Origin: Hyphomicrobiales bacterium | Lineage (GTDB): Bacteria; Pseudomonadota; Alphaproteobacteria; Rhizobiales; Rhizobiaceae | NCBI GenBank assembly: GCA_026400435.1 | Contig: JAPLOZ010000005.1 | Span: 20,994-84,993 of the forward strand | Reading direction: 5' to 3' | Length of the DNA: 64,000 nt | In this document: piece by piece, positions 19,070 through 27,865 of the stretch | How the letters are laid out: every line of letters begins with the position of its first letter | Numbering within the stretch: the first letter of the stretch is position 1 | Program-made: the position numbers and the translations under genes | The notes under the pieces: model-generated | What the model saw: only the letters and a program-made list of their open reading frames with translations | Told to the model about the DNA's origin: nothing | Databases searched by the model: none

Positions 19070-19525
19070 TCAGGTCCGGTCGGCTCCCGGTTCGGTCGGC
19101 TTCGCGTTCTCGTTTTCGAGATCCTTCACGATGGCCATGAATCCGCGGAAGAAGCGTTCCATATAGCTCATCGTCTTGTTGAAGTCCTCCTCGGTCGGCA
19201 GCGTCTTCTCGATCCGGGCGGCCAATGAGTTCTCAAGCCTGGCTACGCGCTCGTCGAGGGCCTTCACCTCGGCCAGCCGGCCCTCGAGCGCTTCCATGTC
19301 GGACCGCAGGCGATCCATCTCGTCCTGCATGGCGGTTCGCTCGTCGGCCGCCAAGCGGCAGACCAGTTCGCCCCAGCGCTCCTGACAGATCGACATCTCG
19401 CCGGTGCGGGTATCCATGCGGACATAACCGTCCGGTGTCCTTTCCAGGCGAAAGCGGTCGGGTTCGGCGGCGGTGGCGCCCGAGACGGCAAGCAGGACGG
19501 CTAGGGTCAAGGCGATCTGGCGCAT
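19070..19525 (-). CDS. Exported coiled-coil protein of unknown function
   Basis: This 151-residue hypothetical protein has a signal peptide (RQIALTLAVLLAVSGATAAEP), a short beta-rich segment with two Cys (SICQERWGELVCRL), and a long charged coiled coil (about residues 65-110). The chosen ATG has GGAGG 5 bases upstream; another ATG 12 bases earlier overlaps that site and is less likely. It stands alone between the response regulator and the divergent DUF952-pyrD unit. A periplasmic structural or assembly role is possible, but no function is assigned. Confidence 0.75.
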   Translation of the reverse strand: MRQIALTLAVLLAVSGATAAEPDRFRLERTPDGYVRMDTRTGEMSICQERWGELVCRLAADERTAMQDEMDRLRSDMEALEGRLAEVKALDERVARLENSLAARIEKTLPTEEDFNKTMSYMERFFRGFMAIVKDLENENAKPTEPGADRT

Positions 19526-19657
19526 GGTATCCTCCATTCGCTGAATCCGGTCGAAACCTGTTAAATCTTATCCGATTCTCGCGCTGTTTTGCGCCAAAAT
19601 TGGGGACATGGAGGCCTTTGGCTTCCGCGCCCGGCGGTTTCGGCCTATAGGCGCGCG

Positions 19658-20005
19658 ATGGCAAGAACGATCTACAAGATCTGTACCGAAACGGCATGGC
19701 GCGACGCCGAGCGGGCTGGACGCTTCGACGGCGCACCGATCGACCTGGCCGACGGCTATATCCATTTCTCCACGGGCGAGCAGGTGAAGGAGACCGCAGC
19801 GAAACATTTCGCGGGCCAGCGCGACCTGCTGCTGGCGGCGTTCGACGCCGAAGCGCTCGGCGGCGCGCTCAGGTGGGAGGCGTCGCGCGGCGGCGCGCTG
19901 TTTCCGCACCTCTATGCGACTGTCGACCCGTCGACGGCCCTATGGGTCAAGCCGCTGACGCTCGGAACTGATGGCAGCCACATCTTCCCGGCGGCCTTGT
20001 CATGA
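19658..20005 (+). CDS. DUF952-family protein
   Basis: This 115-residue protein begins ARTIYKICTETAWRDAER and contains the DUF952 hallmarks DGYIHFSTGEQVKETAAKHF and FPHLYATVD. The family is cytoplasmic and of uncertain function; it resembles an ADP-ribosyltransferase-like fold. The ATG matches the usual family start. It overlaps pyrD by 4 bases (ATGA), so it is translationally coupled to pyrimidine biosynthesis. The pairing is common in alphaproteobacteria, but its meaning is not known. Confidence 0.85.
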   Translation: MARTIYKICTETAWRDAERAGRFDGAPIDLADGYIHFSTGEQVKETAAKHFAGQRDLLLAAFDAEALGGALRWEASRGGALFPHLYATVDPSTALWVKPLTLGTDGSHIFPAALS

Positions 20006-21096
20006 TACTTGACGCATTGGAGCGGCTCGGACGACGGGGCCTTTTCCGCCTCGACCCTGAGACCGCCCACGGCCTGTCGATTGCGGCTTTGAAGACCGGA
20101 TTGCCGGTGGCGACGGCGCCGCGGCTCGACCAGCGCCTGAGGACAACAGTCGCCGGGCTGACCTTCGACAATCCACTCGGCATGGCCGCGGGCTACGACA
20201 AGAACGCCGAGGTTCCCGACGCGCTGCTCAACCTCGGCTTCGGCTTCGCCGAAGTGGGCACGGTGACGCCGCAGCCGCAGCAGGGCAACCCCAAGCCGCG
20301 CATCTTCCGGCTTGCCGATGACCAGGCGGTCATCAACCGGCTGGGCTTCAACAACGAAGGCCACGATGCGGCCGAGCGCCGCCTTGCCGCGCGGGCGTGG
20401 CGGGCGGGCGTGGTCGGGGTCAACATCGGCGCCAACAAGGACAGCGCCGACCGCATGCGCGACTATGAACTCGGGGTTGAACGCTTCGCGCCGCTGGCCG
20501 CCTACCTCACGGTCAACATCTCCTCGCCCAATACGCCCGGCCTGCGCGACATGCAGGCGCGCGCGAGCCTGGCGGAACTGCTGGCGAAGGTGGTCGTCGC
20601 CCGCGACCGGGCCGTGGCGACGGCCGGGCGCAAGGTTCCGCTGTTCCTGAAAATCGCACCCGATCTGCACGAAGCCGACCTGGCCGACATAGCCGCCGAG
20701 GTGCTCGACAAAGGCGTTGAGGGCGTCATCGTCTCCAACACGACGATCGCGCGCCCCGCCCTGCGATCATCGGCGAATACGGCTGAGACTGGCGGCCTGT
20801 CGGGCCGTCCGCTGTTCGAACGATCGACAATCGCGCTGGCGAGGATGCGCAGGCTGCTTGGCCCTGAGGTCGCGCTGATCGGGGTCGGCGGCGTCGACAG
20901 CGCCGATACCGCGCTCGAAAAAATCCGCGCCGGGGCCGATCTCGTCCAGCTCTACACGGGCATGATCTATGCGGGGCCTGCCCTGCCCGGCCGGATCGTC
21001 AAGGATTTCTCGCGGTTGCTCGACAAGGAGGGTTTGCGCTCGCTGGACGAAATCCGCGACAGCAGGGTCGCAGACTGGGCCGACAAGCCGCTCTAG
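20002..21096 (+). CDS. pyrD: Dihydroorotate dehydrogenase (quinone), class 2
   Basis: This 364-residue FMN enzyme oxidises dihydroorotate to orotate and donates electrons to the membrane quinone pool. Diagnostic blocks are NPLGMAAGYDKNAEVPDALLNLGFGFAEVGTVTP (read in parts), INRLGFNNEGHD, TVNISSPNTPGLRDMQ with the class 2 catalytic Ser, VSNTTIARP, and the FMN phosphate site GVGGVDSADTALEKIRAGADLVQLYT. The N-terminal helix for membrane association is present. It is cotranscribed with the DUF952 gene and overlaps the convergent MATE gene by 4 bases at the stop codons. Confidence 0.96.
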   Translation: MILDALERLGRRGLFRLDPETAHGLSIAALKTGLPVATAPRLDQRLRTTVAGLTFDNPLGMAAGYDKNAEVPDALLNLGFGFAEVGTVTPQPQQGNPKPRIFRLADDQAVINRLGFNNEGHDAAERRLAARAWRAGVVGVNIGANKDSADRMRDYELGVERFAPLAAYLTVNISSPNTPGLRDMQARASLAELLAKVVVARDRAVATAGRKVPLFLKIAPDLHEADLADIAAEVLDKGVEGVIVSNTTIARPALRSSANTAETGGLSGRPLFERSTIALARMRRLLGPEVALIGVGGVDSADTALEKIRAGADLVQLYTGMIYAGPALPGRIVKDFSRLLDKEGLRSLDEIRDSRVADWADKPL

Positions 21097-22427
21097 ATTC
21101 CGTTGCGCAGCCTCATTCTCAGGGTGGCGAGCAGGCTCACCCCCCTGCACAGCAGGAAGACATGCAGCGATGCCCACAAGCCCGAATTGCCGAACCGAGG
21201 CGCGAGCGTGAAAAGCACGGCGCAGAAGACCAGGAATGACCCAAGCATCATGTTGCGCATGTCGCGCGACCACGTGGCTCCAATGAAGATGCCGTCCATC
21301 TGGAAGGCGAGGACGCCCGAGAGCGCCGTGAGTGCTGCCCAGGGCAGATACGCTACCGCCGACGCCCTGACATCCTCGGCCGTGGTGATGACCGCGATCA
21401 GTTCGGCGCCGAAGGCAAGTGTCGCCAGCACAACAAGCGCCGCAAGCGCGAACCCCCAGAGCAGGGTGAGACGCACCGCGCGCCGGAAGGATTCGACATG
21501 GCGCGCACCGACCGCGCGCCCCACCAGTTGCTCGGCGGCGGTGGCGAAACCGTCGAGGAAGAAGCCCGCGATCATGAAGAAGTTCATCAGAACGGCGTTC
21601 GCCGCCAGCGTGACCGTTCCGAACTGCGCGCCCTGCCTTGTAAACAGCGCGAACGCGGCCAGCAGCGTGAAGGAGCGGATCATGATGTCGCGGTTGAGCG
21701 CGATCATGCGGGCGAAGGCGCGCCTGTCGAACAGGCGTGCCCGGCCCAGCGCGGGCGCTCTGGAAAAGCGTTGCAGAACAATCGCGATGCCCAGCAGCAT
21801 CGCCGCCAGTTCGCCGCCGAAGGTGCCCCATGCTACGCCTGCCACGCCCCAGCCAAGCTTGAGGCCCAACAGGACCGACAGGACCATGTTGATACCGTTG
21901 AGCACCAGTTGAAGCAGCAGAGCCAGCCCGCCCTCGCCGCGACCAAGCACATAGCCAAGGATCGCATAGTTGATCAGCGAGAAGGGCGCTGCCAGAAGCC
22001 GGATGCCGACATAGGTCGCCATGGCGTCGTTGACCTCGGGGCCGGCCCCCATGAACCACTGGCCCGCCAGCACCAGGAGCGGAGCAAGTGCTGCAAGCGC
22101 CACCCCGGCGAATGCCGCGATCGCGAACGCGCGCCAAAACACCGCCTGCTGCTCGGCCTCGTCGCCGCGCCCGTAGGCCTGCGCGACCAGCCCGGTGGTG
22201 CCTGACCGCACGAAGTTGAACGTGGTGAAGACGACATCGAAGACAAGCGCGCCGGTGGCCAGCCCGCCAAGCAGCGCGGCGCTGCCGAACTGGCCGACGA
22301 CCGCCGTGTCCACCAGTCCGAGCAACGGCGTCGTCATATAGGCGATCGTCATCGGCACGGCGATCGCCAGCACCGAGCGATGGGTCACCGAAAACGGTCT
22401 GCTTGCCGGTTGCGCTGGCTGATCCAA
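21093..22427 (-). CDS. MATE-family efflux transporter (DinF-like)
   Basis: This 444-residue polytopic membrane protein has about 12 helices in two homologous halves. The MATE pattern is clear: IAVPMTIAYMTTPLLGLVDTAVVGQFGSAALLGG in helix 1 (read in parts) and the second-half match GFFLDGFATAAEQLVGRAVGAR. MATE proteins export drugs or metabolites by Na+ or H+ antiport; this sequence belongs to the DinF-like branch. The start is a TTG with GAGAGGA upstream; no ATG precedes the first helix. It is convergent with pyrD. Confidence 0.92.
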   Translation of the reverse strand: MDQPAQPASRPFSVTHRSVLAIAVPMTIAYMTTPLLGLVDTAVVGQFGSAALLGGLATGALVFDVVFTTFNFVRSGTTGLVAQAYGRGDEAEQQAVFWRAFAIAAFAGVALAALAPLLVLAGQWFMGAGPEVNDAMATYVGIRLLAAPFSLINYAILGYVLGRGEGGLALLLQLVLNGINMVLSVLLGLKLGWGVAGVAWGTFGGELAAMLLGIAIVLQRFSRAPALGRARLFDRRAFARMIALNRDIMIRSFTLLAAFALFTRQGAQFGTVTLAANAVLMNFFMIAGFFLDGFATAAEQLVGRAVGARHVESFRRAVRLTLLWGFALAALVVLATLAFGAELIAVITTAEDVRASAVAYLPWAALTALSGVLAFQMDGIFIGATWSRDMRNMMLGSFLVFCAVLFTLAPRFGNSGLWASLHVFLLCRGVSLLATLRMRLRNGI

Positions 22428-22527
22428 ATGCGATCCTCTCAGGACCGGTCTGCATCAGCTTTCGGTGACGCGCAATCGCGGGCCGCCAGCGTGCCAAACG
22501 AAAAGCCCGTGCTGGTTCAGTCGGCCA

Positions 22528-22791
22528 CTATTTGCGGTAGCTGAACAGCCGAAGCAGAATGAAGGCGGGAATGACGATCGCGGCGCCCAACAGGAAATAG
22601 CCGACGAAGCGGTCGACCGCCCTGAAGCCCATGTTCCAGAGATCGACGAAAAAATCGCGGACGCCATAGAGCACGTCGAACGGCGACCATCCGAATGCGC
22701 TCATCACCACGCCGACCAGGAACGAGATGACGACGAGCTTGAGCAGCACGCGAAGCGGCGAGTCGCCGAGAAAGCGGTCGAGTGACGACAA
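22528..22791 (-). CDS. Small two-helix membrane protein (DUF6460-like)
   Basis: This 87-residue integral membrane protein has two hydrophobic helices (VLLKLVVISFLVGVVMSAF and YFLLGAAIVIPAFILLRLF) separated by an aromatic linker, SPFDVLYGVRDFFVDLWNMG. It resembles the small DUF6460 proteins widespread in Rhizobiales (recalled similarity, not checked). The function is unknown. It is in the same orientation as the MATE gene (downstream) and the sugar isomerase gene (upstream), about 100 bases from each. Confidence 0.8.
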   Translation of the reverse strand: MSSLDRFLGDSPLRVLLKLVVISFLVGVVMSAFGWSPFDVLYGVRDFFVDLWNMGFRAVDRFVGYFLLGAAIVIPAFILLRLFSYRK

Positions 22792-22900
22792 GGTCGTTCC
22801 CCCAAAGATTGAGCCGCCACGACATACGCATTCGCCCGGCGGCGTTCAAGTCGCCGCGCCCGCGTGGCCCAAGACTGCCGCCCGGGCAGACCCCTGCTGC

Positions 22901-23815
22901 CTACTTCACGAACGGCTTCAGCACGTCGCGGGCAAGCAGGAAGCCGCGCTTGATCGCCGCGTCGCTGCCTTCGAAGCGGCGATCCTCGTGCTCGATGATG
23001 ACCGTGCCGTCATAGCCCGCCCGGTAGAGCCCGGAGAAAAAGCCGTTCCAGTCGACCTCGCCAAGCCCCGGCATGCGCGGGACCTGCCAGCCTATGCCCT
23101 CGGACATGATGCCGTGCTCATAGAGGCCGTCGCGGTCGATCATCAGGTCCTTGGCATGGACATGGAACATGTGCTTGCCGAACTCGCGGATGAAGCGTTG
23201 TTGGTCGATCATCTGCCAGACGAGATGCGAGGGGTCGTAGTTCATGCCGACCTCGCCCTTCCACTCCTCGATGATGCGGCGCCAGATGAGTGGCGAATAG
23301 GCGATGTTGTGCCCACCCGGCCATTCGTCATAGCTGAAGATCATCGGGCAGTTCTCGAAGGCTAGTCGGACGGCGTTGTCGCGGGCGAAGGCGATGATAT
23401 CGGGCCAGACCTTGCGGGCTTCCTGCCAGTTGGCCTCGACGTTCTGCGCGGCGTCTCCGCCGCAGAAGGTGTTGACCAGGCCGACACCCATCCTGCTGGC
23501 GCCGACGATGACCTTCTTCAGGTGGTCTATGACAGCCATGCGGTGCGCTTTGTCGGGATGCAGCGGGTTCGGATAATAGCCGAGCGCGGAGACCTCGAGG
23601 CCCTTCTTCTTCAGCTTCGCGACGATTGCCTTGCCTTGCGCGGCGGAGATCGAAGCGACGTCGATGTGGCTGGTGCCGGCGTAGCGGCGCGTGGGACCCG
23701 ATGATCTCGGCCAGCAGGCGATCTCCAGCGCCTGGAAGCCTTCCGAAGCCGCCCAGTCGGCAACCTTGTCGAGCGGGGTGTCCGAAAAAGGCGCAGTCAG
23801 AATTCCAAGCTTCAA
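22901..23815 (-). CDS. Sugar phosphate isomerase/epimerase (AP-endonuclease-2 TIM barrel)
   Basis: This 304-residue TIM-barrel protein of the xylose-isomerase-like (IolE/IolI/Hyi) superfamily carries metal-ligand motifs LAFENCPM, NYDPSHLVWQ, HVHAKD and TVIIEHEDRRFEG. Members isomerise or epimerise sugars or cyclitol derivatives using a divalent metal. The start is a TTG with GGGAGGA 5 bases upstream; the upstream frame lacks family similarity. The neighbours do not define a pathway, so the substrate is unknown. Confidence 0.88.
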   Translation of the reverse strand: MKLGILTAPFSDTPLDKVADWAASEGFQALEIACWPRSSGPTRRYAGTSHIDVASISAAQGKAIVAKLKKKGLEVSALGYYPNPLHPDKAHRMAVIDHLKKVIVGASRMGVGLVNTFCGGDAAQNVEANWQEARKVWPDIIAFARDNAVRLAFENCPMIFSYDEWPGGHNIAYSPLIWRRIIEEWKGEVGMNYDPSHLVWQMIDQQRFIREFGKHMFHVHAKDLMIDRDGLYEHGIMSEGIGWQVPRMPGLGEVDWNGFFSGLYRAGYDGTVIIEHEDRRFEGSDAAIKRGFLLARDVLKPFVK

Positions 23816-23901
23816 GGCGGTCCTCCCAGATCCATGTCTTTCGCGTGAAGGCAGACTTATCGAACGGAAGCCCGCTTCTGGCAAGACTTGCGGCCGAGCG
23901 C

Positions 23902-25089
23902 CTAGACGTTCGCGTCGAGCGCCTCGCCGATGTCGGCGATCAGGTCGTCGGCATCCTCGAGCCCGACCGACAGCCGCAGCATGCCGCCGCCGATGCCCAA
24001 TTGGTCGCGCGCCTCGTCTGTCAGGCTCTTGTGGGTGGTCGTGGCGGGGTGCGTGATCAGGCTCTTTGCGTCGCCGAGATTGTTGGAAATCTTGATGATC
24101 TCAAGTCCGTTCTGGAACCCGAAGGCGCTCTTCTTGCCGCCCTTGAGGTCGATGCAGATGAGCGTCGATCCTCCAGCCATCTGCCGCTTCACCAGCGCGG
24201 CCTGCGGATGGTCGTCGCGGCCCGGATATATGACGCGGGAGATCTCCGGTCGGCCGGACAGGAAATCCGCGATCCGGGCCGCGCTCTCCGTCTGCTGGCG
24301 CACTCTGACCGGCAGCGTCTCCAATCCTTTCAGCAGCGTCCAGGCATTGAACGGCGACAGGCTCGGGCCGGTGTGGCGGAAATAGTCGTGCAGGTTCTTG
24401 TCGATCCATTCCTTGTCGGAGAGAACGATGCCGCCAAGGCAACGGCCCTGGCCGTCGATGTGCTTGGTCGCCGAATAGACCACGACATGCGCGCCGAGGG
24501 CGAGCGGCTTCTGCTGCAGCGGCGTGGCGAAGACGTTGTCCACGACGAGCCGCGCACCGATCGAATTGGCGAGCGAGGCGACCGCCGCGATGTCGATTAC
24601 CTCGAGCGTCGGGTTGGTCGGGCTTTCGAGGAAGAAAAGCTTCGTGTTCTTGCGGACGGCCTTCTCCCAGTTCCCGATGGTGGTGCCGTCGACCAGCGTC
24701 GCCTCGATGCCGTATCGGGGCGCCAGCGTCTCGATCACCCAGCGACACGAACCGAACAAAGCGCGCGCCGCAACGATGTGATCGCCTGCCTGCAGGCTGC
24801 AGAGAACGGCCGCGGTGACGGCGGCCATGCCAGAAGCCGTGGCGCGCGCGTCCTCGGCCCCTTCCAGCGCGCACATGCGCTTCTCGAACATGTCGACGGT
24901 CGGGTTGGCGTAGCGCGAATAGATGAAGCCCGGCTCCTCGCCCTTGAAGCGCGCCTCGGCCGCCTCAGCCGACGCGTAGACATAGCCCTGCGTCAGGTAG
25001 ATCGCCTCGGACGTCTCGCCGTGCTGCGAGCGCAGCGTGCCGGAATGCACGAGCTGCGTGGCGGGCTTCCAGTTACTCTTCTTCGACAT
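23902..25089 (-). CDS. metZ: O-succinylhomoserine sulfhydrylase
   Basis: This 395-residue Cys/Met-metabolism PLP enzyme incorporates sulfide into O-succinyl-homoserine to give homocysteine. Markers are WKPATQLVHSGTLRSQHGETSEAIYLTQGYVY (read in parts), YSRYANPTVDMFE, the PLP lysine in YSATKHIDGQGRCLGG, and SLITHPATTTHKSL. A longer frame exists, but the ATG at 25089 matches the family N-terminus. A SAM-II riboswitch and an intrinsic terminator lie in the leader, which supports a methionine-biosynthesis role. O-acetylhomoserine use cannot be excluded by sequence. Confidence 0.94.
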   Translation of the reverse strand: MSKKSNWKPATQLVHSGTLRSQHGETSEAIYLTQGYVYASAEAAEARFKGEEPGFIYSRYANPTVDMFEKRMCALEGAEDARATASGMAAVTAAVLCSLQAGDHIVAARALFGSCRWVIETLAPRYGIEATLVDGTTIGNWEKAVRKNTKLFFLESPTNPTLEVIDIAAVASLANSIGARLVVDNVFATPLQQKPLALGAHVVVYSATKHIDGQGRCLGGIVLSDKEWIDKNLHDYFRHTGPSLSPFNAWTLLKGLETLPVRVRQQTESAARIADFLSGRPEISRVIYPGRDDHPQAALVKRQMAGGSTLICIDLKGGKKSAFGFQNGLEIIKISNNLGDAKSLITHPATTTHKSLTDEARDQLGIGGGMLRLSVGLEDADDLIADIGEALDANV

Positions 25090-25107
25090 CGACGTGCCCC
25101 AAACAAC

Positions 25108-25138
25108 AAAAAAACCGGCCGCGAAAGTCGCAACCGGT
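25108..25138 (-). terminator. Intrinsic terminator in the metZ leader
   Basis: Read on the minus strand, ACCGGTTGCG and CGCGGCCGGT form a 10-bp stem (two G-U pairs) with loop ACTTT, followed directly by TTTTTTT. It lies downstream of the SAM-II aptamer and about 19 bases before the metZ ATG. It is therefore a transcription-termination switch inside the leader, not the end of an upstream gene. Confidence 0.82.
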
Positions 25139-25162
25139 CCATACGGCCTTACGGCCCGACGG

Positions 25163-25218
25163 TCCTTTAGCGACTTGTTTAACGTGGCTGCAAGCCGACC
25201 GGCCAAATCACCACGGGA
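25163..25218 (-). promoter_or_regulatory. SAM-II riboswitch (metA/metZ leader)
   Basis: The minus strand carries the SAM-II conserved blocks in order: CGTGGTGATTTG, GCTTGCAGCCACG, TTAAACAAG and GCTAAAGG. CGTGG pairs with CCACG as helix P1, and the downstream GCTAAA forms the pseudoknot region. SAM-II aptamers bind S-adenosylmethionine and repress methionine biosynthesis genes in alphaproteobacteria. It lies 74 bases upstream of metZ. Confidence 0.93.
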
Positions 25219-25337
25219 TAAAGAGCCCTTTAGACCTGTCGCCGGCTTGCGTCAATCATGCCGATTGCTAAACCACTGGGCCAGACGTGCGTGCCGGCGC
25301 GGATTTTCCGCAGGCAACGCCGCATGGAGACGCGTTC

Positions 25338-26432
25338 TTGCGCCAGACCGGCATTCTTCCGGACATCGATATTGCAGCGCTGCTCCAGTCGGGCGCGCTG
25401 GCGACGGCGCGACCGCTCGACGCCGACCAGATACAGCCGGCCAGCCTCGACCTGAGGCTCGGCGAGACGGCCTGGCGGGTGCGCGCAAGTTTTCTGCCCG
25501 GCCCCGAAAGCAGGGTCGCCGACAAACTCGACCGTCTGAAATTGCACGAGATCGACCTTACAAACGGCGCGGTGCTGGAGACGGGTTGCGTCTATATCGT
25601 GCCGCTGCTCGAGAGCCTGAACCTGCCTGCCCATATCTCGGCATCGGCCAATCCGAAAAGCTCGACGGGACGGCTCGACATCTTCACCCGCGTGATGACC
25701 GACAAGGGCCGCGAGTTCGACAAGATTCCGGCCGGCTACTGCGGGCCGCTCTACCTTGAAGTCAGCCCGCGCACGTTCCCGATCGTGGCGCGGACCGGCT
25801 CGCGCCTGTCGCAGATCCGCTTCCGCACCGGCAACGCGCTGCTGTCCGAAGGCGAGGTCGAAATCCTGCATCGCGCCGAGATGCTGGTGGCGACCGACCC
25901 GCCCAACATTTCGGGCGGTGGCATCGCCCTGTCGATCGACCTCAGCGGCAAGAAAGGCAGCCTGATCGGCTATCGCGGCAAGCACCACACGGGACTGATC
26001 GATGTCGACAAGCGCGCTGCCCATGACGTGCTCGACTTCTGGGAACCTCTGCACGCGCATGGCGCGCCGGAACTGGTGCTCGACCCCGACGAGTTCTACA
26101 TCCTGGTCAGCAACGAGGCGGTGCACGTGCCGCCGCTCTACGCCGCCGAGATGACGCCCTACGATCCGCTTGTCGGCGAATTCCGCGTCCACTATGCGGG
26201 CTTCTTCGATCCCGGCTTCGGCCATTCGCCGGCCGGCGGCACAGGCAGCCGCGCGGTGCTCGAGGTGCGCAGCCACGAGGTGCCCTTCATCCTCGAGCAC
26301 GGCCAGATCGTCGGGCGGCTGGTCTATGAACACATGCTTTCACGGCCCAAGGCGCTCTACGGCACGGATCTCGGCTCGAACTACCAGGCGCAGGGCCTGA
26401 AGCTGTCGAAGCATTTTCGGGCGCCTGACTGA
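25338..26432 (+). CDS. dcd: dCTP deaminase (long, two-domain form)
   Basis: This protein of about 364 residues has two dUTPase/dCTP-deaminase-type halves: QIQPASLDLRLGETAWRV and SANPKSSTGRLDIFTRVMTD in the first, and GGTGSRAVLEVRSHEVPFILEHGQ with YGTDLGSNYQAQGLKLSKHF at the end. It deaminates dCTP to dUTP for dTMP synthesis. The ~360-residue form is common in Rhizobiales, compared with about 190 residues in E. coli. The TTG at 25338 has GGAGA upstream and gives RQTGILPDIDIAALLQSG, the expected N-terminus. A GTG at 25287 would add 17 residues. The TGA overlaps the next ATG by one base. Confidence 0.88.
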   Translation: MRQTGILPDIDIAALLQSGALATARPLDADQIQPASLDLRLGETAWRVRASFLPGPESRVADKLDRLKLHEIDLTNGAVLETGCVYIVPLLESLNLPAHISASANPKSSTGRLDIFTRVMTDKGREFDKIPAGYCGPLYLEVSPRTFPIVARTGSRLSQIRFRTGNALLSEGEVEILHRAEMLVATDPPNISGGGIALSIDLSGKKGSLIGYRGKHHTGLIDVDKRAAHDVLDFWEPLHAHGAPELVLDPDEFYILVSNEAVHVPPLYAAEMTPYDPLVGEFRVHYAGFFDPGFGHSPAGGTGSRAVLEVRSHEVPFILEHGQIVGRLVYEHMLSRPKALYGTDLGSNYQAQGLKLSKHFRAPD

Positions 26433-27205
26433 TGTTTCTTCCCCGCCTATCGTGCGCCATTGCGTTCGCCGGCCTTGCGATGCTGTTCCTCAGCGCGGCC
26501 GACGCGCAGGAAAGACTGATCATTGGAACTGAAGGCGCCTACCCGCCCTTCAACAACCTTACGGCGGACGGCGAGCTTGTCGGTTTCGACATCGACATCG
26601 CAAAGGCCCTGTGCAGCCGCATGACGGTCGCGTGCGACTTCGTCGCGGTGGACTGGGAAGGCCTGATCCCGGCGCTGCAGGCCGGCAAGATCGACGTGAT
26701 CGCTGCGTCGCTGACGATCACCGAGGAGCGCAGGAAGCACGTCCTGTTCACGCGAAAATACTACGGCACGCCGCTGGCGATCGTCGCGCGCAATGAGGCC
26801 GGTCTGGCAACCACCGAGGCGGCGGCGCTTGCAGGCAAGGCGCTCGGTGTGCAGGCGGCGACCTGGCAGGCGGATTTCGCCGCCGGGACCTTTGGCAAAG
26901 CCGGTGCGCTTTTGAAATCCTATCCAAGCCAGACGGAGGCCATGATCGACCTGTCGAACGGTCGCCTCGACGCAGTTCTGTCGGACAAGATCCAGCTCAT
27001 CGAGTGGATGAAGACCGAGGGCGCGAGTTGCTGCACGATGGTCGGCGATGTCGCGGACACGGAAGCCGAAGCCGGCCTGGCCGTCAGGTTGAATGAGGTC
27101 GCGCTGCGCGACCGTCTGCAGTCCGCCCTCGATGCAATCCGGGCTGACGGAACCTACGACGCCATTCGAAAGCGGTATTTCGACTTCGACATCTATGGCG
27201 GGTAG
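26432..27205 (+). CDS. Periplasmic amino-acid-binding protein of an ABC transporter
   Basis: This 257-residue SBP_bac_3 family protein has a signal peptide (LPRLSCAIAFAGLAMLFLSAADAQ) and a family start at RLIIGTEGAYPPFNNLTADGELVGFDIDI (read in parts). The CDFVAVDWEGLIPALQAGKIDVI block and ITEERRKHVLFTRKYY identify the lysine/arginine/ornithine-type group. Two Cys pairs (CSRMTVAC, CC) may form disulfides. It follows dcd with a one-base stop/start overlap (TGATG). No permease or ATPase genes are nearby, so it must work with a transporter encoded elsewhere. Confidence 0.9.
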   Translation: MFLPRLSCAIAFAGLAMLFLSAADAQERLIIGTEGAYPPFNNLTADGELVGFDIDIAKALCSRMTVACDFVAVDWEGLIPALQAGKIDVIAASLTITEERRKHVLFTRKYYGTPLAIVARNEAGLATTEAAALAGKALGVQAATWQADFAAGTFGKAGALLKSYPSQTEAMIDLSNGRLDAVLSDKIQLIEWMKTEGASCCTMVGDVADTEAEAGLAVRLNEVALRDRLQSALDAIRADGTYDAIRKRYFDFDIYGG

Positions 27206-27218
27206 CGCAACGTGAAGC

Positions 27219-27292
27219 TGGAGCGGGTAGAGGGAATCGAACCCTCGCGTTCAGCTTGGGAAGCTGACAAGCTACCATTACATCATACCCGC
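27219..27292 (-). tRNA. tRNA-Gly (anticodon CCC)
   Basis: The minus strand folds as a tRNA. Acceptor arms are GCGGGTA and TACCCGC with an encoded CCA. The D-loop is AATGGTA, the anticodon stem-loop is CAGC-TTCCCAA-GCTG (anticodon CCC), and the T-arm is GAGGG-TTCGATT-CCCTC. The discriminator base is U. The D-stem has a mismatch at 11-24. The 5' half (27268-27292) is part of a repeat whose second copy lies at 31090, indicating that this gene was the integration site of the adjacent insert. Confidence 0.95.
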
Positions 27293-27452
27293 GCAGACGC
27301 CTGACTATCATGGCTGGCGGGCAGCACGCAACGTCGGCGCGGTTGCCGGCAGCCGCGACGCGCCGTTCGTGCACGCATCCGACGATACGTCAGGCGCGAC
27401 CCGATGCTGGCCCAGGCCAAGGCGCAGTTGTCCGACCCGGCCTCCGCCTCCT
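27268..27452. repeat. Left copy of the island-flanking direct repeat
   Basis: Bases 27268-27374 match 31090-31196 (107 bases, 6 differences), and 27373-27452 match 31361-31440 (80 bases, 3 differences). This copy therefore lacks about 164 bases present on the right, joined at a 2-base overlap 'AC'. It includes the tRNA-Gly 5' half, the DNA upstream of the tRNA, and a fragment of the 5' coding part of the ATP-grasp gene without its start codons. Confidence 0.9.
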
Positions 27453-27865
27453 TGAGATGTTGAGCAAGATCGCCAAGGCGATGGACGTTCATATCGGGGA
27501 GTGTTCTTGGAACCTCGCGAAGGCGAACAAACCGCCGGCCACCCTCAAAGCGGGTCGAAAGAAGGCCGGCAACACACCATGCGATTTTGATCGGATAAGG
27601 CACGAGAATTTACCGGAAGGCGCCCCAGCAATGTCTTCGAGGCGCCGCAGTCCTAGTAATTCTGCGGGATTTCAACGCTGGCAGACAAGCTTCAAAAGCT
27701 TACGATCTATCGTCAGCATTGCGCCTCAACTCGGCCATAGCCGAATTTTGTCCGCAACCTAATCGCGGACATTCCGACAACGAGACGGGCAGCGGACCTC
27801 GCTTGTCGTGACCCTGGTTGAAATTCAGGTCCATCGAACATTTGTCCTTAGCGCACCTCGCCATA
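27293..27865. other. Left junction of the tRNA-Gly insert; no intact gene seen
   Basis: This is 573 bases without a convincing gene. The first 160 belong to the left flanking repeat. The remainder (27453-27865) matches nothing else in the window. It contains an inverted repeat GCCGGCC/GGCCGGC at 27534-27540 and 27564-27570. A plus-strand open frame spans 27310-27762 but begins inside the repeat with low-complexity, out-of-frame-looking residues. It is judged to be remnant DNA. No integrase or transposase is visible. Confidence 0.55.

Noticed and set aside
27310..27762. Plus-strand open frame of 150 codons next to tRNA-Gly
   Set aside because: It begins inside the flanking repeat, and its first 50 codons read the ATP-grasp fragment in a different frame. 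Composition is not protein-like, and no ribosome-binding site is seen.
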